Source: Chloroflexus aggregans DSM 9485
GTDB lineage: Bacteria; Chloroflexota; Chloroflexia; Chloroflexales; Chloroflexaceae
Assembly: GCF_000021945.1 (NCBI RefSeq)
Contig: NC_011831.1
Span: forward strand, 1,212,001 to 1,276,000
Length of the DNA: 64,000 nucleotides
Direction: 5' to 3'
The notes under the pieces were generated by a model. It saw only the letters and a list, made by a program, of their open reading frames with translations, ran no database searches and was not told the DNA's origin. A program made the translations under genes and the position numbers. This document shows, piece after piece, positions 39,304-48,852 of this stretch; position 1 is the stretch's first letter; the number at the start of each line of letters is the position of its first letter.

Positions 39304-40671
39304 ATGGTTCAACATCGGTTATCTCCATACCCGACCCCTCAATGGCGGTCGGTGTGGCGATACTTCATCATCGGATTGCTCTGGTCGGTATTAGTCACCG
39401 GTATAGCAGCACAGTCAACTCAGCCAGTCTACGTTGCCGAATACGAGGGAGTACTGAGCACGTATGCCGCCGGATATTTGCGGCGTGCCTTGCACGAAGC
39501 TGAGGCTGCGAATGCTCAGGTACTAGTGATGCAACTGACGCCACACGGTGCCGTTCTCGAAGAGGTGCGCAAACTTGCAAACGATATTGCCAACGCACGT
39601 GTACCGGTAGTCGTGTACATCGGTCCATCCGGCCACGATGCCGGGGCAGCCGGTTCGTGGCTGTTGCCGGCAGCGCACATCGCGGCGATGGCACCGGATA
39701 GTCGGTTTGGCATTGCCACTCCCCTCTTCGTACCGACAATGGGTATGAGCAATGACACCCAAGAATTGTTGTTAAACGAGCAGTTACAGCAATTCGAGGT
39801 GTGGGGCCAGGCCCACAACCGCAATGTTGATTGGGCCGATACCGCCTTACGGAGCGGTTTTATTGCAACAGCAGCCCAAGCCATCGAGGCACAACCGCCG
39901 ATTATCGATCTGGTGGCCCGTGACCGTACCGAATTGTTGCAACGCCTTGAAGGCCGGGTCGTGACATTGGCCGACGGACGGCAGATCACATTGGCAACAC
40001 TCGGCGCCCGCCCCTTTGTCGTCGAAGTCAATCTCCTCGAAGCCTTCCTGATCGTACTCGCCAATCCGACCGTTGTCTTCTTGTTATTGATCATGGCAGG
40101 GCTTGCCTTCTACGCCGAGTTTCTCAGCCCAACTGTCGGTATCTTGGCCGGTCTTGGTGTGCTATTGCTTATTGGCGCAATTATCGGTATGATCGCATTG
40201 CCGGTGCAATGGCTCAGCGTGTTAGGCATTCTCATCGCATTTGGCCTGATTGCAGCCGATCTCTTCGTGCCATCGCATGGCACGCTGACAGTCATTGGGG
40301 TGGGCATTATGATCGCCAGCGCATTAACGCTGTTCGACGCGACCCAAGCCCCGGGTGTGGTCGTGGCACTGTGGGTGATCATCTTAGTTGCGATGATCAT
40401 TGCAATCTTCGCCGTAACCGGGGTGTGGCTGGCACTTCGGTCGCGCAACCGACCGGTTACGACCGGGCAGGAAGGGTTAATCGGACGACTGGCTGAGGTA
40501 CGGCAGCGCCTCGACCCAGAAGGGATGGTATTCGTTGAGGGTGCATTGTGGCGAGCGGTATGCGAGAATGGTACCGCAGAAGCAGGTGAGTGGGTACGAG
40601 TGACCGGAATCTATGCCTTGCGCTTAACGGTGCGGCGGCTTGAACCATCTGAATTATCGTCGCCCTCGTAG
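39304..40671 (+). CDS. NfeD-family membrane protein with degenerate ClpP-like protease domain
   Basis: 455 residues. Signal/anchor helix (about 20-38), ClpP-like domain (about 45-215), four membrane helices (about 240-370), and a C-terminal NfeD OB-fold (about 385-450, GLIGRLAEVRQRLDPEGMVFVEGALWRA). In the protease domain, AASAG of active relatives is replaced (HDAGAAGSWL), removing the nucleophilic Ser. The general-base Lys is replaced by Thr (DWADTALRSG). It is paired with the slipin gene 71 bases downstream, the standard NfeD-SPFH partnership in membrane quality control. Starts at 39292 and 39283 are also in frame. Confidence 0.88.
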   Translation: MVQHRLSPYPTPQWRSVWRYFIIGLLWSVLVTGIAAQSTQPVYVAEYEGVLSTYAAGYLRRALHEAEAANAQVLVMQLTPHGAVLEEVRKLANDIANARVPVVVYIGPSGHDAGAAGSWLLPAAHIAAMAPDSRFGIATPLFVPTMGMSNDTQELLLNEQLQQFEVWGQAHNRNVDWADTALRSGFIATAAQAIEAQPPIIDLVARDRTELLQRLEGRVVTLADGRQITLATLGARPFVVEVNLLEAFLIVLANPTVVFLLLIMAGLAFYAEFLSPTVGILAGLGVLLLIGAIIGMIALPVQWLSVLGILIAFGLIAADLFVPSHGTLTVIGVGIMIASALTLFDATQAPGVVVALWVIILVAMIIAIFAVTGVWLALRSRNRPVTTGQEGLIGRLAEVRQRLDPEGMVFVEGALWRAVCENGTAEAGEWVRVTGIYALRLTVRRLEPSELSSPS

Positions 40672-40742
40672 GAACAACGGTTGGGGTTGGAAGCCGGCAT
40701 CCAACATCCAACATAGTGGTTGCATAACAGAAAGGGAGGGAT

Positions 40743-41540
40743 ATGAACGGATTCACCTTTTTCCTGCTCGCTTGTCTGGCAGTCTTAGCCTTTATTGCCT
40801 TAATGATCCTGCTCTCGGCGATCAAGATCGTTCCCGAATACGAGCGTGGAGTTATCTTTCGATTGGGTCGGCTAATGGGGCCACGCGGGCCGGGCATCTT
40901 TTTTGTGATCCCGATCTTCGAGCGTATGGTGCGGGTCGATATGCGCGTCATTACAATGGACGTGCCGGTACAAGAGGTGATTACGCTCGATAACGTGACC
41001 ATTAAGGTCAATGCCGTCCTCTATTTTCAAGTGATCAATCCGAATTGGGCGGTCACGAAAGTGATGGACTACATCCGCGCCACGATGCAAATCGCCCAAA
41101 CAACCTTGCGCAGCGTCGTTGGTCAGGTCGAGCTTGATGAACTGCTGGCGCAACGCGAGAAGATCAACCAAAAACTTCAGCAGATCATCGACGAACAGAC
41201 CGAGCCGTGGGGGATCAAGGTAACGATTGTCGAAGTAAAAGACGTTGAGTTACCACAGAATATGCAACGGGCAATGGCACGCCAAGCCGAAGCCGAACGT
41301 GAAAAGCGTGCCAAGCTGATCCACGCTGATGGCGAATTGCAGGCGTCGCGTACCCTGGCCGAAGCTGCGCGCGTGTTAGCCAGCGAGCCGGTCACGTTGC
41401 AACTACGGTATCTGCAAACCTTGACCGAAATCGCCACCGAGAAGAACAGCACGATTATCTTCCCGCTCCCGATTGAGCTGCTCAAGACCTTTTTGGCTCC
41501 GCAGTCGGTCAACAATGATGTAGTACGCTCATCAGATTAG
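40743..41540 (+). CDS. Slipin (SPFH/band 7 membrane protein)
   Basis: 265 residues. One N-terminal membrane helix (about 5-27), then the SPFH domain ([42 protein letters not shown]) to about 190, and a helical oligomerisation region ([36 protein letters not shown]). Slipins form large rings or cages in the membrane with NfeD partners. GGGAGG lies directly before the ATG. A strong bidirectional hairpin follows. Confidence 0.95.
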   Translation: MNGFTFFLLACLAVLAFIALMILLSAIKIVPEYERGVIFRLGRLMGPRGPGIFFVIPIFERMVRVDMRVITMDVPVQEVITLDNVTIKVNAVLYFQVINPNWAVTKVMDYIRATMQIAQTTLRSVVGQVELDELLAQREKINQKLQQIIDEQTEPWGIKVTIVEVKDVELPQNMQRAMARQAEAEREKRAKLIHADGELQASRTLAEAARVLASEPVTLQLRYLQTLTEIATEKNSTIIFPLPIELLKTFLAPQSVNNDVVRSSD

Positions 41541-41596
41541 GGTGGGTAGCACGATGCTCATGGTATGGTAGCACGCACGAGCATCGTACAGTAGTT

Positions 41597-41624
41597 GTGG
41601 GGCAGAGGTTGTAATCTGCCCCAC
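41597..41624. terminator. Bidirectional terminator between slipin and EamA genes
   Basis: Perfect 10-bp stem GTGGGGCAGA (41597-41606) / TCTGCCCCAC (41615-41624), 8-nt loop, between two convergent genes. Confidence 0.65.
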
Positions 41625-41636
41625 ACCATACACCGG

Positions 41637-42530
41637 CTATCGCCGAGCGATGATCGCAATACTCGCAACAAGCAACACCGCACCAACAATACCGGTAGCG
41701 GTAAAGCGCTCGCCTAGCAAGATCATCGCCAACAACGCCGAGCCGAGCGGCTCGAGTAGCGAAATAGTGGCTGCCGTCGTCGCCCGCACCGTGCGCATAC
41801 CACGTACATAGAGCGCATACGCCAAAGCGGTCGGGACTACGCTCAGGTAGCCCAACACCAACCAGCCCAATGGCGGATAATCAATCGCCAAACCGGTAGA
41901 CAGGGCAACGGGCAGTAACAACAACGCTCCAAGGGTAAACGACAACGCAACCGGCACGACCGGATGGTAATCGGCAGCGACCAGCCGTGCGCCCAACACC
42001 ACCAGACTGTACGAAAAGCCGGCGGTCAGTGCCAACGCAGCCCCTACCAGCAAATCGTTCGTGGACTGTACCTGTGGCGCACCGCCGGCCAACAGACCTG
42101 CGCCAATCACCGCACCGCCAATAGCCAGCCCGGTACTCGGTCGCAACCGCTCGCCGAGAAAAGCCCGGGCAAGCAGCGCAGTGAAGATCGGCGCACTACA
42201 GATATTGATCAAGACGGCGGCTGCCACGCCGAGATACGGAATTGCGGCAAAGTAGGCCACCTGATAACCGGCGAACGCACTACCGATTAGTGCCAGCACC
42301 CAACGATGGCGGGGTTTGATGCGAAAGGCCTGTGGCCCGGCAAGCATACGTGCAGTGATTAACAACACCGGCGCCGACAGCAGCAAACGAAGGAAACCTA
42401 TCGAAAGCGAATTGGTTTCGGTCAGGCGATAGAGCCACCCAACCGCCACACCGATGGTCCCCCACGATAACGCAGCGATAACTACCATCGCAATATCGAA
42501 GGGACGTTGGGCTTCATTAAGCGTAGACAT
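41637..42530 (-). CDS. EamA/DMT-family transporter
   Basis: 297 residues with ten predicted membrane helices in two homologous EamA halves. The first half reads ALSWGTIGVAVGWLYRL...PYLGVAAAVLINICSAPIFTALLARAFLGERL; the second starts GAALALTAGFSYSLVVLGARLV and ends LLEPLGSALLAMILLGERFTATGIVGAVLLV. The repeated P-x-x-x-A-L-L-(A)-x-x-x-L-G-E-R motif is typical. Such carriers move metabolites or amino acids; the substrate cannot be predicted. The ATG at 42530 matches family length; the frame is open 51 bases further upstream. Confidence 0.9.
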   Translation of the reverse strand: MSTLNEAQRPFDIAMVVIAALSWGTIGVAVGWLYRLTETNSLSIGFLRLLLSAPVLLITARMLAGPQAFRIKPRHRWVLALIGSAFAGYQVAYFAAIPYLGVAAAVLINICSAPIFTALLARAFLGERLRPSTGLAIGGAVIGAGLLAGGAPQVQSTNDLLVGAALALTAGFSYSLVVLGARLVAADYHPVVPVALSFTLGALLLLPVALSTGLAIDYPPLGWLVLGYLSVVPTALAYALYVRGMRTVRATTAATISLLEPLGSALLAMILLGERFTATGIVGAVLLVASIAIIARR

Positions 42531-42584
42531 AGCATTCTGATTTCTTGCAGAAAACCGTTCAACGGCGTATGTCCGTGACAATCG

Positions 42585-42610
42585 GAGAGGCGGGTTGCAA
42601 CCCGCCTCTC
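42585..42610 (-). terminator. Terminator of pepA, a perfect 26-base palindrome
   Basis: Left arm GAGAGGCGGGTTG and right arm CAACCCGCCTCTC are perfect complements with no loop between them. It lies 49 bases after the pepA stop on the minus strand. The outer 11 bases equal those of the atpC terminator at 5787. Confidence 0.6.
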
Positions 42611-42658
42611 ACCGGACGCAACAGATGTCACTCACAGCGAGCGACTCATTTCGTCAGA

Positions 42659-44107
42659 TCAACTCACATATCCCTGTAACAGCTCAACCAACAACCGTAC
42701 ACCAACCCCGGTCGCCCCACGTGATTGATAAGCGCGCGACGGCTTCTCAACCCACGCAGTACCGGCAATATCGAGGTGCGCCCACGGATAATCACCGACA
42801 AAAGCGGCCAGAAAACCGGCAGCCGTAATCGCGCCGCCGTAACGCCCACCGGTATTTTTGAGATCGGCAATGTCACTCTTCATCGCATCACGGTACTCCT
42901 CCCAGAGCGGCAACTGCCAAACGCGCTCGGCAGTCGCTTCACCGGCAGTAATGAGCCGATTTGCCAATTCCTGGTTGTTCCCCATTAAACCGATCGCATG
43001 CGAACCAAGGGCCACCATGATCGCACCGGTCAGGGTTGCCAAATCAACAATCGCCGCCGGCTGATAGCGTTGTGCGTAAAAGAGGCCGTCTGCCAACACG
43101 ATCCGACCTTCAGCATCGGTATTAAGCACCTCAACCGTCTTACCACTGAGGGTGCGAATAATGTCGCCGGGACGATAAGCGGTACCGCTCGGCATATTCT
43201 CGGCAGCACAGACAATACCAACCACGTGCAACGGTAACTGCAATTCGGCTACCGCTTGCATAGCTCCGAAAACTGCCGCCGCACCACTCATATCCATCTT
43301 CATATCGTCCATCTTCTCGGCCGGTTTGATACTGATACCTCCGGTATCGAAGGTTATACCCTTACCGACGAGACAAATGGTTGGACCGCGCCCGGCAGTA
43401 CCATATTCCATCACGATAAAGCGTGGTTCGTTGGCCGATCCTTGCCCAACGGCGAGAATACCGCCAAAACCTTGTTCGATCAATTGTGCTTTATCCAGCA
43501 CGGTGACCTGCAAACCAAGGCGAGCACCCATCTCAACAGCAGTCTGACCTAGAAATGCCGGTGTCACCTCATTACCGGGACCGTTCGCGAGATCGCGGGC
43601 AAACGTCGTCGCCTGCGCCAGTATCTGACCACGCCGTACCCCCTCAACGGCTTCCGGCGCATCAGAACCAGCTTGCAAGATGGCCGTAATCTCCGGCGTC
43701 TCCTCCCGGTCACTCTTATAGCGTGTATATCGGTACGACCCCAAGATGCTACCCTCGGCAAAAGCTACACCAAATTGTTGTGGTGTCAATGGCAGATGAC
43801 CATTATAGCCCAGATGATACCTCGACACCTTCAATTCTTGCGCCCGTTGGGCCGCAATTGCTGCCGCTTGCCGCACTGTATCGGCAGTAATACCCGAACG
43901 CTTCCCCATCCCGATCAGCAACAACCGTCGCGCCGGCAACGCTCCGCGTGGGTAGAGTAACGTTTGCTGCTTCCAGCGTCCGTTGGCATCGTTAGGTTCG
44001 CACAACGCAGTAACTTCCGCAGGTAATGTTTCGTCCTCGGCGTACAGCAAAACGGCTAACTCCGTCTCGGTAGCCAACAGTTCACCGCTCTGAACTTCGC
44101 ATTGCAT
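42659..44107 (-). CDS. pepA: Cytosolic leucyl aminopeptidase (M17)
   Basis: 482 residues. The N-terminal domain (1-160) is variable. The catalytic domain has the M17 metal and active-site motifs: VGKGITFDTGGISIKP (Lys and Asp), DMKMDMSGAAAV and the signature NTDAEGRIVLADGL, with Arg of the bicarbonate site. It removes N-terminal residues in peptide turnover; some PepA also bind DNA. It forms a single-gene unit bounded by the 42585 hairpin and the divergent homoserine dehydrogenase gene. Confidence 0.95.
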   Translation of the reverse strand: MQCEVQSGELLATETELAVLLYAEDETLPAEVTALCEPNDANGRWKQQTLLYPRGALPARRLLLIGMGKRSGITADTVRQAAAIAAQRAQELKVSRYHLGYNGHLPLTPQQFGVAFAEGSILGSYRYTRYKSDREETPEITAILQAGSDAPEAVEGVRRGQILAQATTFARDLANGPGNEVTPAFLGQTAVEMGARLGLQVTVLDKAQLIEQGFGGILAVGQGSANEPRFIVMEYGTAGRGPTICLVGKGITFDTGGISIKPAEKMDDMKMDMSGAAAVFGAMQAVAELQLPLHVVGIVCAAENMPSGTAYRPGDIIRTLSGKTVEVLNTDAEGRIVLADGLFYAQRYQPAAIVDLATLTGAIMVALGSHAIGLMGNNQELANRLITAGEATAERVWQLPLWEEYRDAMKSDIADLKNTGGRYGGAITAAGFLAAFVGDYPWAHLDIAGTAWVEKPSRAYQSRGATGVGVRLLVELLQGYVS

Positions 44108-44247
44108 AAGAACCTCGGAATAACTGATGTGTCATATTTTGCAGGACTTTTATTGTACGTTCAAGCCAGCAGACCGTCAAATCCGACCGCATACTCAGGA
44201 AATAACGCGCCTTGCGTTTCACATCCGTAGGGTTGTCATCTGCACTA

Positions 44248-44256
44248 TGGTACAAT
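44248..44256 (+). promoter_or_regulatory. Extended -10 promoter of homoserine dehydrogenase
   Basis: TGGTACAAT (TG-n-TACAAT), 35 bases before the ATG at 44291. Confidence 0.45.
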
Positions 44257-44290
44257 AGCCGCATTTAGGAAAGCTGTGTAGGGGGCCATC

Positions 44291-45352
44291 ATGACACCCA
44301 TTATCCAACTTGGCATCGGTGGCGTCGGACGAGCTTTAGCACGACAAATAGTAGCCGTCGCGCCTGCCATTCGCCGACGCTATGGCATAGATCTACGCTA
44401 CATAGCGATTGCTGATAGTCGCGGTATCATTGCCGGTGATCCGACGGTGAGTGAAGAACAAGTACATCAAATCCTCGCCGTAAAAGAAGCCGGTCATGGG
44501 CTTGATAGTATGACTAATGCGATCACCGATCGGCACTGGATAGAGTTACTCCCTGCGACAATAGCAATCGTTGTTGATGTCACGGCAACGAGTGAACATA
44601 CCGCGCCATTGGCCGCAGCCGTCTCGGCAGGTCATCGCGTTGTATTGGCCAATAAACGCCCGCTATGTGATGAGTACGATCTGTTTACCGCGCTCACCGA
44701 ACGTGGTGCAACCCGCTACGAAGCGACGGTTGGGGCCGGTTTGCCGGTTATTGGGGTATTACAGGGCTTGCTCGACACCGGTGATGAAGTACTGCGGATC
44801 GAAGCGGCCTTGAGTGGTACGCTCGGCTTTCTGATGAGCGCGTTAGAAGAGGGTAGCAGTTTTGCCGAAGCGGTATGGAAAGCGCACGCACTCGGCTACA
44901 CCGAGCCGGATCCGCGAGATGACCTGAGCGGAGCTGATGTGGCGCGTAAGGCGCTGATTTTGGCCCGTACCTGTGGTATCCCCGTACCGGCTGACGCGGT
45001 GAGTGCTGAATCGCTCTTCCCACCCCAGCTCGCAACGGTCAGTGTGGCAGAGTTCTTGCAACGCTTGCCCGAAGCCGAGGAATCTGTTATGGAACGCTTT
45101 GCCGCGGCCCGTGCCGCCGGCAACGTCTTGCGGTATATCACATGCATCACGCCGGACAACATCGAGGTGGGGTTGCGCGAGTTGCCCGCCGATCATCCGC
45201 TCGCCGGTCTGCGTGGCCCCGACAATATGATCAGCTTCACCACCCGACGTTACCACGACCGACCAATGGTGATCCGTGGGCCAGGTGCAGGGGTTGAAGT
45301 GACGGCAACCGGTGTGTTGAGCGATATTATTGCGACAGCACGAGAACTGTGA
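44291..45352 (+). CDS. hom: Homoserine dehydrogenase
   Basis: 353 residues. The NAD(P)-binding Rossmann motif is GIGGVGRALARQI (residues 8-20). The catalytic core has VDVTATSEHTAPLAAAVSAGHRVVLANKRPL, YEATVGAGLPVI and LSGTLGFLMSALEEGSSFAEAVWKAHALGYTEPDPRDDLSGADVARKAL, including the catalytic Asp and Lys region (EPDPRDDLSG-D-A-K). It reduces aspartate semialdehyde to homoserine for threonine, methionine and isoleucine. It lacks a C-terminal ACT domain, so threonine feedback through this protein is not expected. GGGGG lies 4-8 bases before the ATG. Single gene. Confidence 0.94.
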   Translation: MTPIIQLGIGGVGRALARQIVAVAPAIRRRYGIDLRYIAIADSRGIIAGDPTVSEEQVHQILAVKEAGHGLDSMTNAITDRHWIELLPATIAIVVDVTATSEHTAPLAAAVSAGHRVVLANKRPLCDEYDLFTALTERGATRYEATVGAGLPVIGVLQGLLDTGDEVLRIEAALSGTLGFLMSALEEGSSFAEAVWKAHALGYTEPDPRDDLSGADVARKALILARTCGIPVPADAVSAESLFPPQLATVSVAEFLQRLPEAEESVMERFAAARAAGNVLRYITCITPDNIEVGLRELPADHPLAGLRGPDNMISFTTRRYHDRPMVIRGPGAGVEVTATGVLSDIIATAREL

Positions 45353-45910
45353 TAGCGTAAACTGTCGTCTTGGTTTTAGTTATCCGCGATGCACCACCAG
45401 TCGGTCGGTATCACCACCTCAACGGCAACGCACCACCGATCAATGTTCTCGATAGAGCCTGTACTACGGTCGAGGGGCTACAATGTACAGATTCACGGGA
45501 TGATGGTGGCGCGTGCCTTATCTAAGCCGATTTGTGTTAATGAAGATGGCATGACGCAGATTGCGAAAAGATACGGTGAAATGCTGTGCGCACTGCGATT
45601 GCGCTCATGAGGAAGGGACATCTGCATCGATCTGCCCCACAACGAAGGACAAACTTGCTTGGCAAACGTAGAACGACGGGTAATGGTCTACACTCGTCGA
45701 GTAGTTACCAAACGGCGCACCTGTTTGGCATGTACTATCGAGATCGGCAAATAGTGTCACGATCCATTGCCTTCACCGATAACTCTGTTAGCGCCGAACT
45801 ATCGGTCAAAACATCATGTCACATCTCTTGAGTTTTATGACGCAGCGTGTTACACTTATAACGCATAGCGGCATGCAACTCGCTCCCCACCAAATGTAAG
45901 GAGTCTTGCG
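45353..45910. other. Gene-free stretch before the aldehyde dehydrogenase
   Basis: 558 bases. Two short open frames (45389-45610 and 45586-45831) lack ribosome sites and recognisable sequence, and I do not support them. The right end holds a possible -10 (TATAAC, 45857-45862) and the AAGGAG ribosome site of the next gene. Nothing else is seen. Confidence 0.55.
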
Positions 45911-47443
45911 ATGAGGCACGAACACTCCCCGGCAGGGTTACCTCACTATGATCTGTACATCAACGGTGCATGGCAGCCGGCGAGCAGTAAACAGACCTTT
46001 ACCGTCTTCGATCCGGCCAACGGCCAACCACTAGCAACCTGCGCTAGTGCCAGCCCCACCGATGTTGATCGGGCCATCGCCGCTGCCCGATCGGCATTTG
46101 ACCACGGCCCGTGGCCGCACACCAGCCCAGCGCGTCGGGCCGAGATTTTGCATGCGTTGGCCGACGCACTCGAAGCGCGTAATTTTGAATTAGCCGAGAT
46201 TGAATCTCGCAACGCCGGTGTGCCACTCCGCAAAACGACGTACAACGATATTACCCTTGGTATCGAGATTTTGCGTGGCTGTGCCGAGATGGCTCGCAAG
46301 CATCCCTACGAACCGTTACCGTGGAACGACTTGCCGAGTGTTTCGTGGAATTTTGTCTGGCGTGAACCGATCGGTGTCTGTGCCCAGATTATTCCATGGA
46401 ACTATGCCTTCTGTATGGCGGCGTGGAAACTCGGGCCGGCATTGGCCACCGGCAATACGGTTGTCTTTAAGCCGTCGTCGCTCGCACCGTTAAGTACATT
46501 GGCAATTATTCAAGCGATCCACGAGCTGAACCTTCTGCCGAAAGGGGTAGTCAATCTCGTCCTCGGTCCCGGCGGTGAAGTTGGTGAGTATCTGGTCGCT
46601 CACCCAGATGTCGATAAGGTCGCGTTTACCGGTAGCACTGAAGTCGGGCGCAAAATTATGGCACTTGCCGCTCCTCACATCAAGCGGGTGACACTTGAAT
46701 TAGGTGGCAAGAACGCCATGATCATTCTCCCCGATGCCGATCTTGATCTGGTCGTCGATGGTGTGCTATGGGGTGCGTTTTATCACAGTGGTCAATTGTG
46801 CGAAGCCGGTTCGCGTCTGCTCGTTCCCCACGCCCTCCACGATACGCTCGTCTCCCGCTTGGTAGAACGAGTGCGCACTATGCGGATCGGTGACCCGATG
46901 GATCTTGAAACTGACATCGGCCCACTGATCAGCGAACAACAGCGTGCGAAGGTCGAGCGCTATATCGCCATCGGTCGCGAAGAAGGAGCAACGGTGGTCA
47001 TTGGCGGTAGGAGACCGCCGGACGAAGCACGCGCCAAGGGGTATTATGTCGAGCCAACTATCTTCACCGGTGTGCGGCCAGAGATGCGAATTGCGCGAGA
47101 AGAGATCTTCGGGCCGGTGTTGGCCGTCATAGCGTATGAAGAGGTTAGTGAAGCGATCAAGATTGCCAACGACAGCATCTACGGTCTCGCCGCCTCGGTG
47201 TGGTCACGCGATCTCCAACAGGCCCTGGCCGTAGCCAAACGCATTCGCGCCGGCACGGTCTGGATCAACGAACATCACGTCCTCAACCCTCAGGCGCCGT
47301 TTGGCGGGTACCGTCAGAGCGGGTTTGGCCGCGAGATGGGGCGTTACGGCCTCGATGAGTATACTGAAGTCAAGCATATTCATGTTGACCTGATGCAGCG
47401 CCGACAGGGCAGGTTATGGTGGGATACCCTCTTGCCTGAATAG
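45911..47443 (+). CDS. NAD(P)-dependent aldehyde dehydrogenase
   Basis: 510 residues of the betaine-aldehyde-dehydrogenase-like group. The family motifs are complete: PIGVCAQIIPWNYAFCMAAWKLGPAL, VAFTGSTEVGRKIM, the general-base Glu in VTLELGGKNAMI, and catalytic Cys297 in SGQLCEAGSRLLV. The C-terminal EEIFGPVLAVI and PFGGYRQSGFGREMG are typical. It oxidises an aldehyde to the acid; the substrate cannot be fixed. The ATG at 45911 has AAGGAG 8 bases upstream. It is monocistronic, followed by a nested inverted repeat. Confidence 0.95.
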   Translation: MRHEHSPAGLPHYDLYINGAWQPASSKQTFTVFDPANGQPLATCASASPTDVDRAIAAARSAFDHGPWPHTSPARRAEILHALADALEARNFELAEIESRNAGVPLRKTTYNDITLGIEILRGCAEMARKHPYEPLPWNDLPSVSWNFVWREPIGVCAQIIPWNYAFCMAAWKLGPALATGNTVVFKPSSLAPLSTLAIIQAIHELNLLPKGVVNLVLGPGGEVGEYLVAHPDVDKVAFTGSTEVGRKIMALAAPHIKRVTLELGGKNAMIILPDADLDLVVDGVLWGAFYHSGQLCEAGSRLLVPHALHDTLVSRLVERVRTMRIGDPMDLETDIGPLISEQQRAKVERYIAIGREEGATVVIGGRRPPDEARAKGYYVEPTIFTGVRPEMRIAREEIFGPVLAVIAYEEVSEAIKIANDSIYGLAASVWSRDLQQALAVAKRIRAGTVWINEHHVLNPQAPFGGYRQSGFGREMGRYGLDEYTEVKHIHVDLMQRRQGRLWWDTLLPE

Positions 47444-47459
47444 TAGTTGACGATGGCCT

Positions 47460-47519
47460 GGTGCAAAGATGCTCAGGGTGAGCGTACCATCCTGCTGTCT
47501 TTCCTCACATCTTTGCACC
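47460..47519. other. Nested inverted repeat between aldehyde dehydrogenase and radical SAM genes
   Basis: Outer arms GGTGCAAAGATG (47460-47471) and CATCTTTGCACC (47508-47519) are perfect over 12 bases. The space between includes a small hairpin GCTCA-GGG-TGAGC starting at 47471. It may serve as a terminator of the dehydrogenase gene or be a regulatory leader of the next gene, 26 bases on. No T tract. Confidence 0.5.
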
Positions 47520-47544
47520 GGTTATCCAGAAGCCATCGACTGTT

Positions 47545-48717
47545 ATGACAACCGATATTACGATCAGTCTTCAACCACACCATCTCACGCTTGCCGAGGC
47601 GATGCGCACGATTATCGCCTTCGACGGTGAGGGACGGCCAATTGTCGCGTTTCGCAACGGTACGAATTACGTGCGTGGGCTTAGTGGTGATGTGCTGCTG
47701 AAACGGACGATCGCTCCCGGGCAGAAGGAACGACGCAAACTGTCCGCTGACGAGCGACAGGCCATCCTCGCCGAGATATTGCACGATGCTCATCGGATGA
47801 TCGAGCAGATAGCGGCAACAGTACCACCGGAAGCGCATGACTGGTTCAAGCGCATCCAACGGTGGGATGTAGCCGGCTTGGAAGAGGAACGAGAACGATT
47901 CCGTACTATCTACAAACCGATCAGTATTGTGCCGCCCGACCAATACCGTGCGCTTGTCTTGCAGGCTACCGAGGGATGTAGTTGGAATCGCTGCCATTTT
48001 TGCACGTTCTACCGTGATCGACCATTCCGTATTCACACACCAACCACATTTCGCGAACATATTCGACAGGTGAAAGCATTTGTTGGCGCCGGTCTTGGCT
48101 TGCGGATGGCCATTTTTCTCGGTGATGCTAATGCACTGATTATTCCTCAGCCGCGGCTACGTTCGTTACTCCAGGTGATTCATGAGGAGTTCCCGATTGG
48201 ACCAACAGCCCCTCTGAAAGGTATCTACTCCTTCCTCGACATTTTTGGGGCCGAACGGAAGACTCTTACCGATTACCGTGAATTGGCCGGCGCTGGTGTA
48301 CGCCGGATCTATCTTGGTCTTGAAAGTGGTGATGATACCGTATTCCATCAGCTTAACAAGCCCGGCTCACCGGCTGAAGCTATTGAGGTTGTGCAAACGA
48401 TCAAAGCTGCCGGGATTGCGGTCGGCGTGATCCTCCTCGCCGGGGCCGGGGGCAGTCGCTTCGCTGCCGATCATGTCCAACACTCCATCGATGTTATTGC
48501 CGCGATGAACCTCGGCCCAGACGATATTGTCTACCTCTCACCATTGATCGTTGGCCCTGATAGCCCTTATCTTGATCGGTTACGCGAGTCTGCTAGCCAA
48601 CCACTTGATACAGCGGAGATGATGGCCCAAGTACAGACGCTCAAGCAGAGCTTGCGCACGGTTGTTGCCCCCGGCACGAAGGTAGTGCTCTATCATATCG
48701 AAGAGTTTGTGTATTAG
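47545..48717 (+). CDS. Radical SAM protein of unknown substrate
   Basis: 390 residues. The cluster motif is CSWNRCHFC (C-x4-C-x2-C, in ATEGCSWNRCHFC), spacing seen in a COG1032-like subgroup rather than the common C-x3-C. It continues as a TIM barrel (IFLGDANALIIPQPRL, GVRRIYLGLESGDDTVF, AGIAVGVILLAGAGG). The N-terminal 135 residues are an unassigned domain, and there is no SPASM or cobalamin-binding domain. Without a characterised relative the reaction cannot be named. The gene lies 135 bases upstream of the cyclase-like gene and on the same strand, but that gene has its own strong promoter. Confidence 0.88.
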   Translation: MTTDITISLQPHHLTLAEAMRTIIAFDGEGRPIVAFRNGTNYVRGLSGDVLLKRTIAPGQKERRKLSADERQAILAEILHDAHRMIEQIAATVPPEAHDWFKRIQRWDVAGLEEERERFRTIYKPISIVPPDQYRALVLQATEGCSWNRCHFCTFYRDRPFRIHTPTTFREHIRQVKAFVGAGLGLRMAIFLGDANALIIPQPRLRSLLQVIHEEFPIGPTAPLKGIYSFLDIFGAERKTLTDYRELAGAGVRRIYLGLESGDDTVFHQLNKPGSPAEAIEVVQTIKAAGIAVGVILLAGAGGSRFAADHVQHSIDVIAAMNLGPDDIVYLSPLIVGPDSPYLDRLRESASQPLDTAEMMAQVQTLKQSLRTVVAPGTKVVLYHIEEFVY

Positions 48718-48764
48718 CGCGGTAACCCAACTCACGATGCCGTACAATTTTATCTAATCTCAAT

Positions 48765-48793
48765 CTGTCAGATAGGCACTACTCTGCTATAAT
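48765..48793 (+). promoter_or_regulatory. Promoter of the adenylyl-cyclase-like gene
   Basis: CTGTCA (48765-48770), 17 bases, TATAAT (48788-48793) with TGC before it. It has both a -35 (4/6) and a full extended -10, the best promoter in the window. The transcript should start near 48800. Confidence 0.65.
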
Positions 48794-48852
48794 TGAGATC
48801 GAATGCCGTGCTACATTGATAATCTGTGCCATTCGACAGGAGCGGCAGCTTG

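Noticed and set aside
45389-45831. Two short plus-strand frames of 73 and 81 codons
   Set aside because: No ribosome sites, overlapping each other in different frames, and no protein-like sequence; treated as noncoding.
47545-48717. Radical SAM protein as maturase of the NHLP-like peptide
   Set aside because: No SPASM or RRE domain is seen, the large cyclase gene with its own promoter lies between, and the C-x4-C-x2-C subgroup is not known for peptide modification. Kept only as context.
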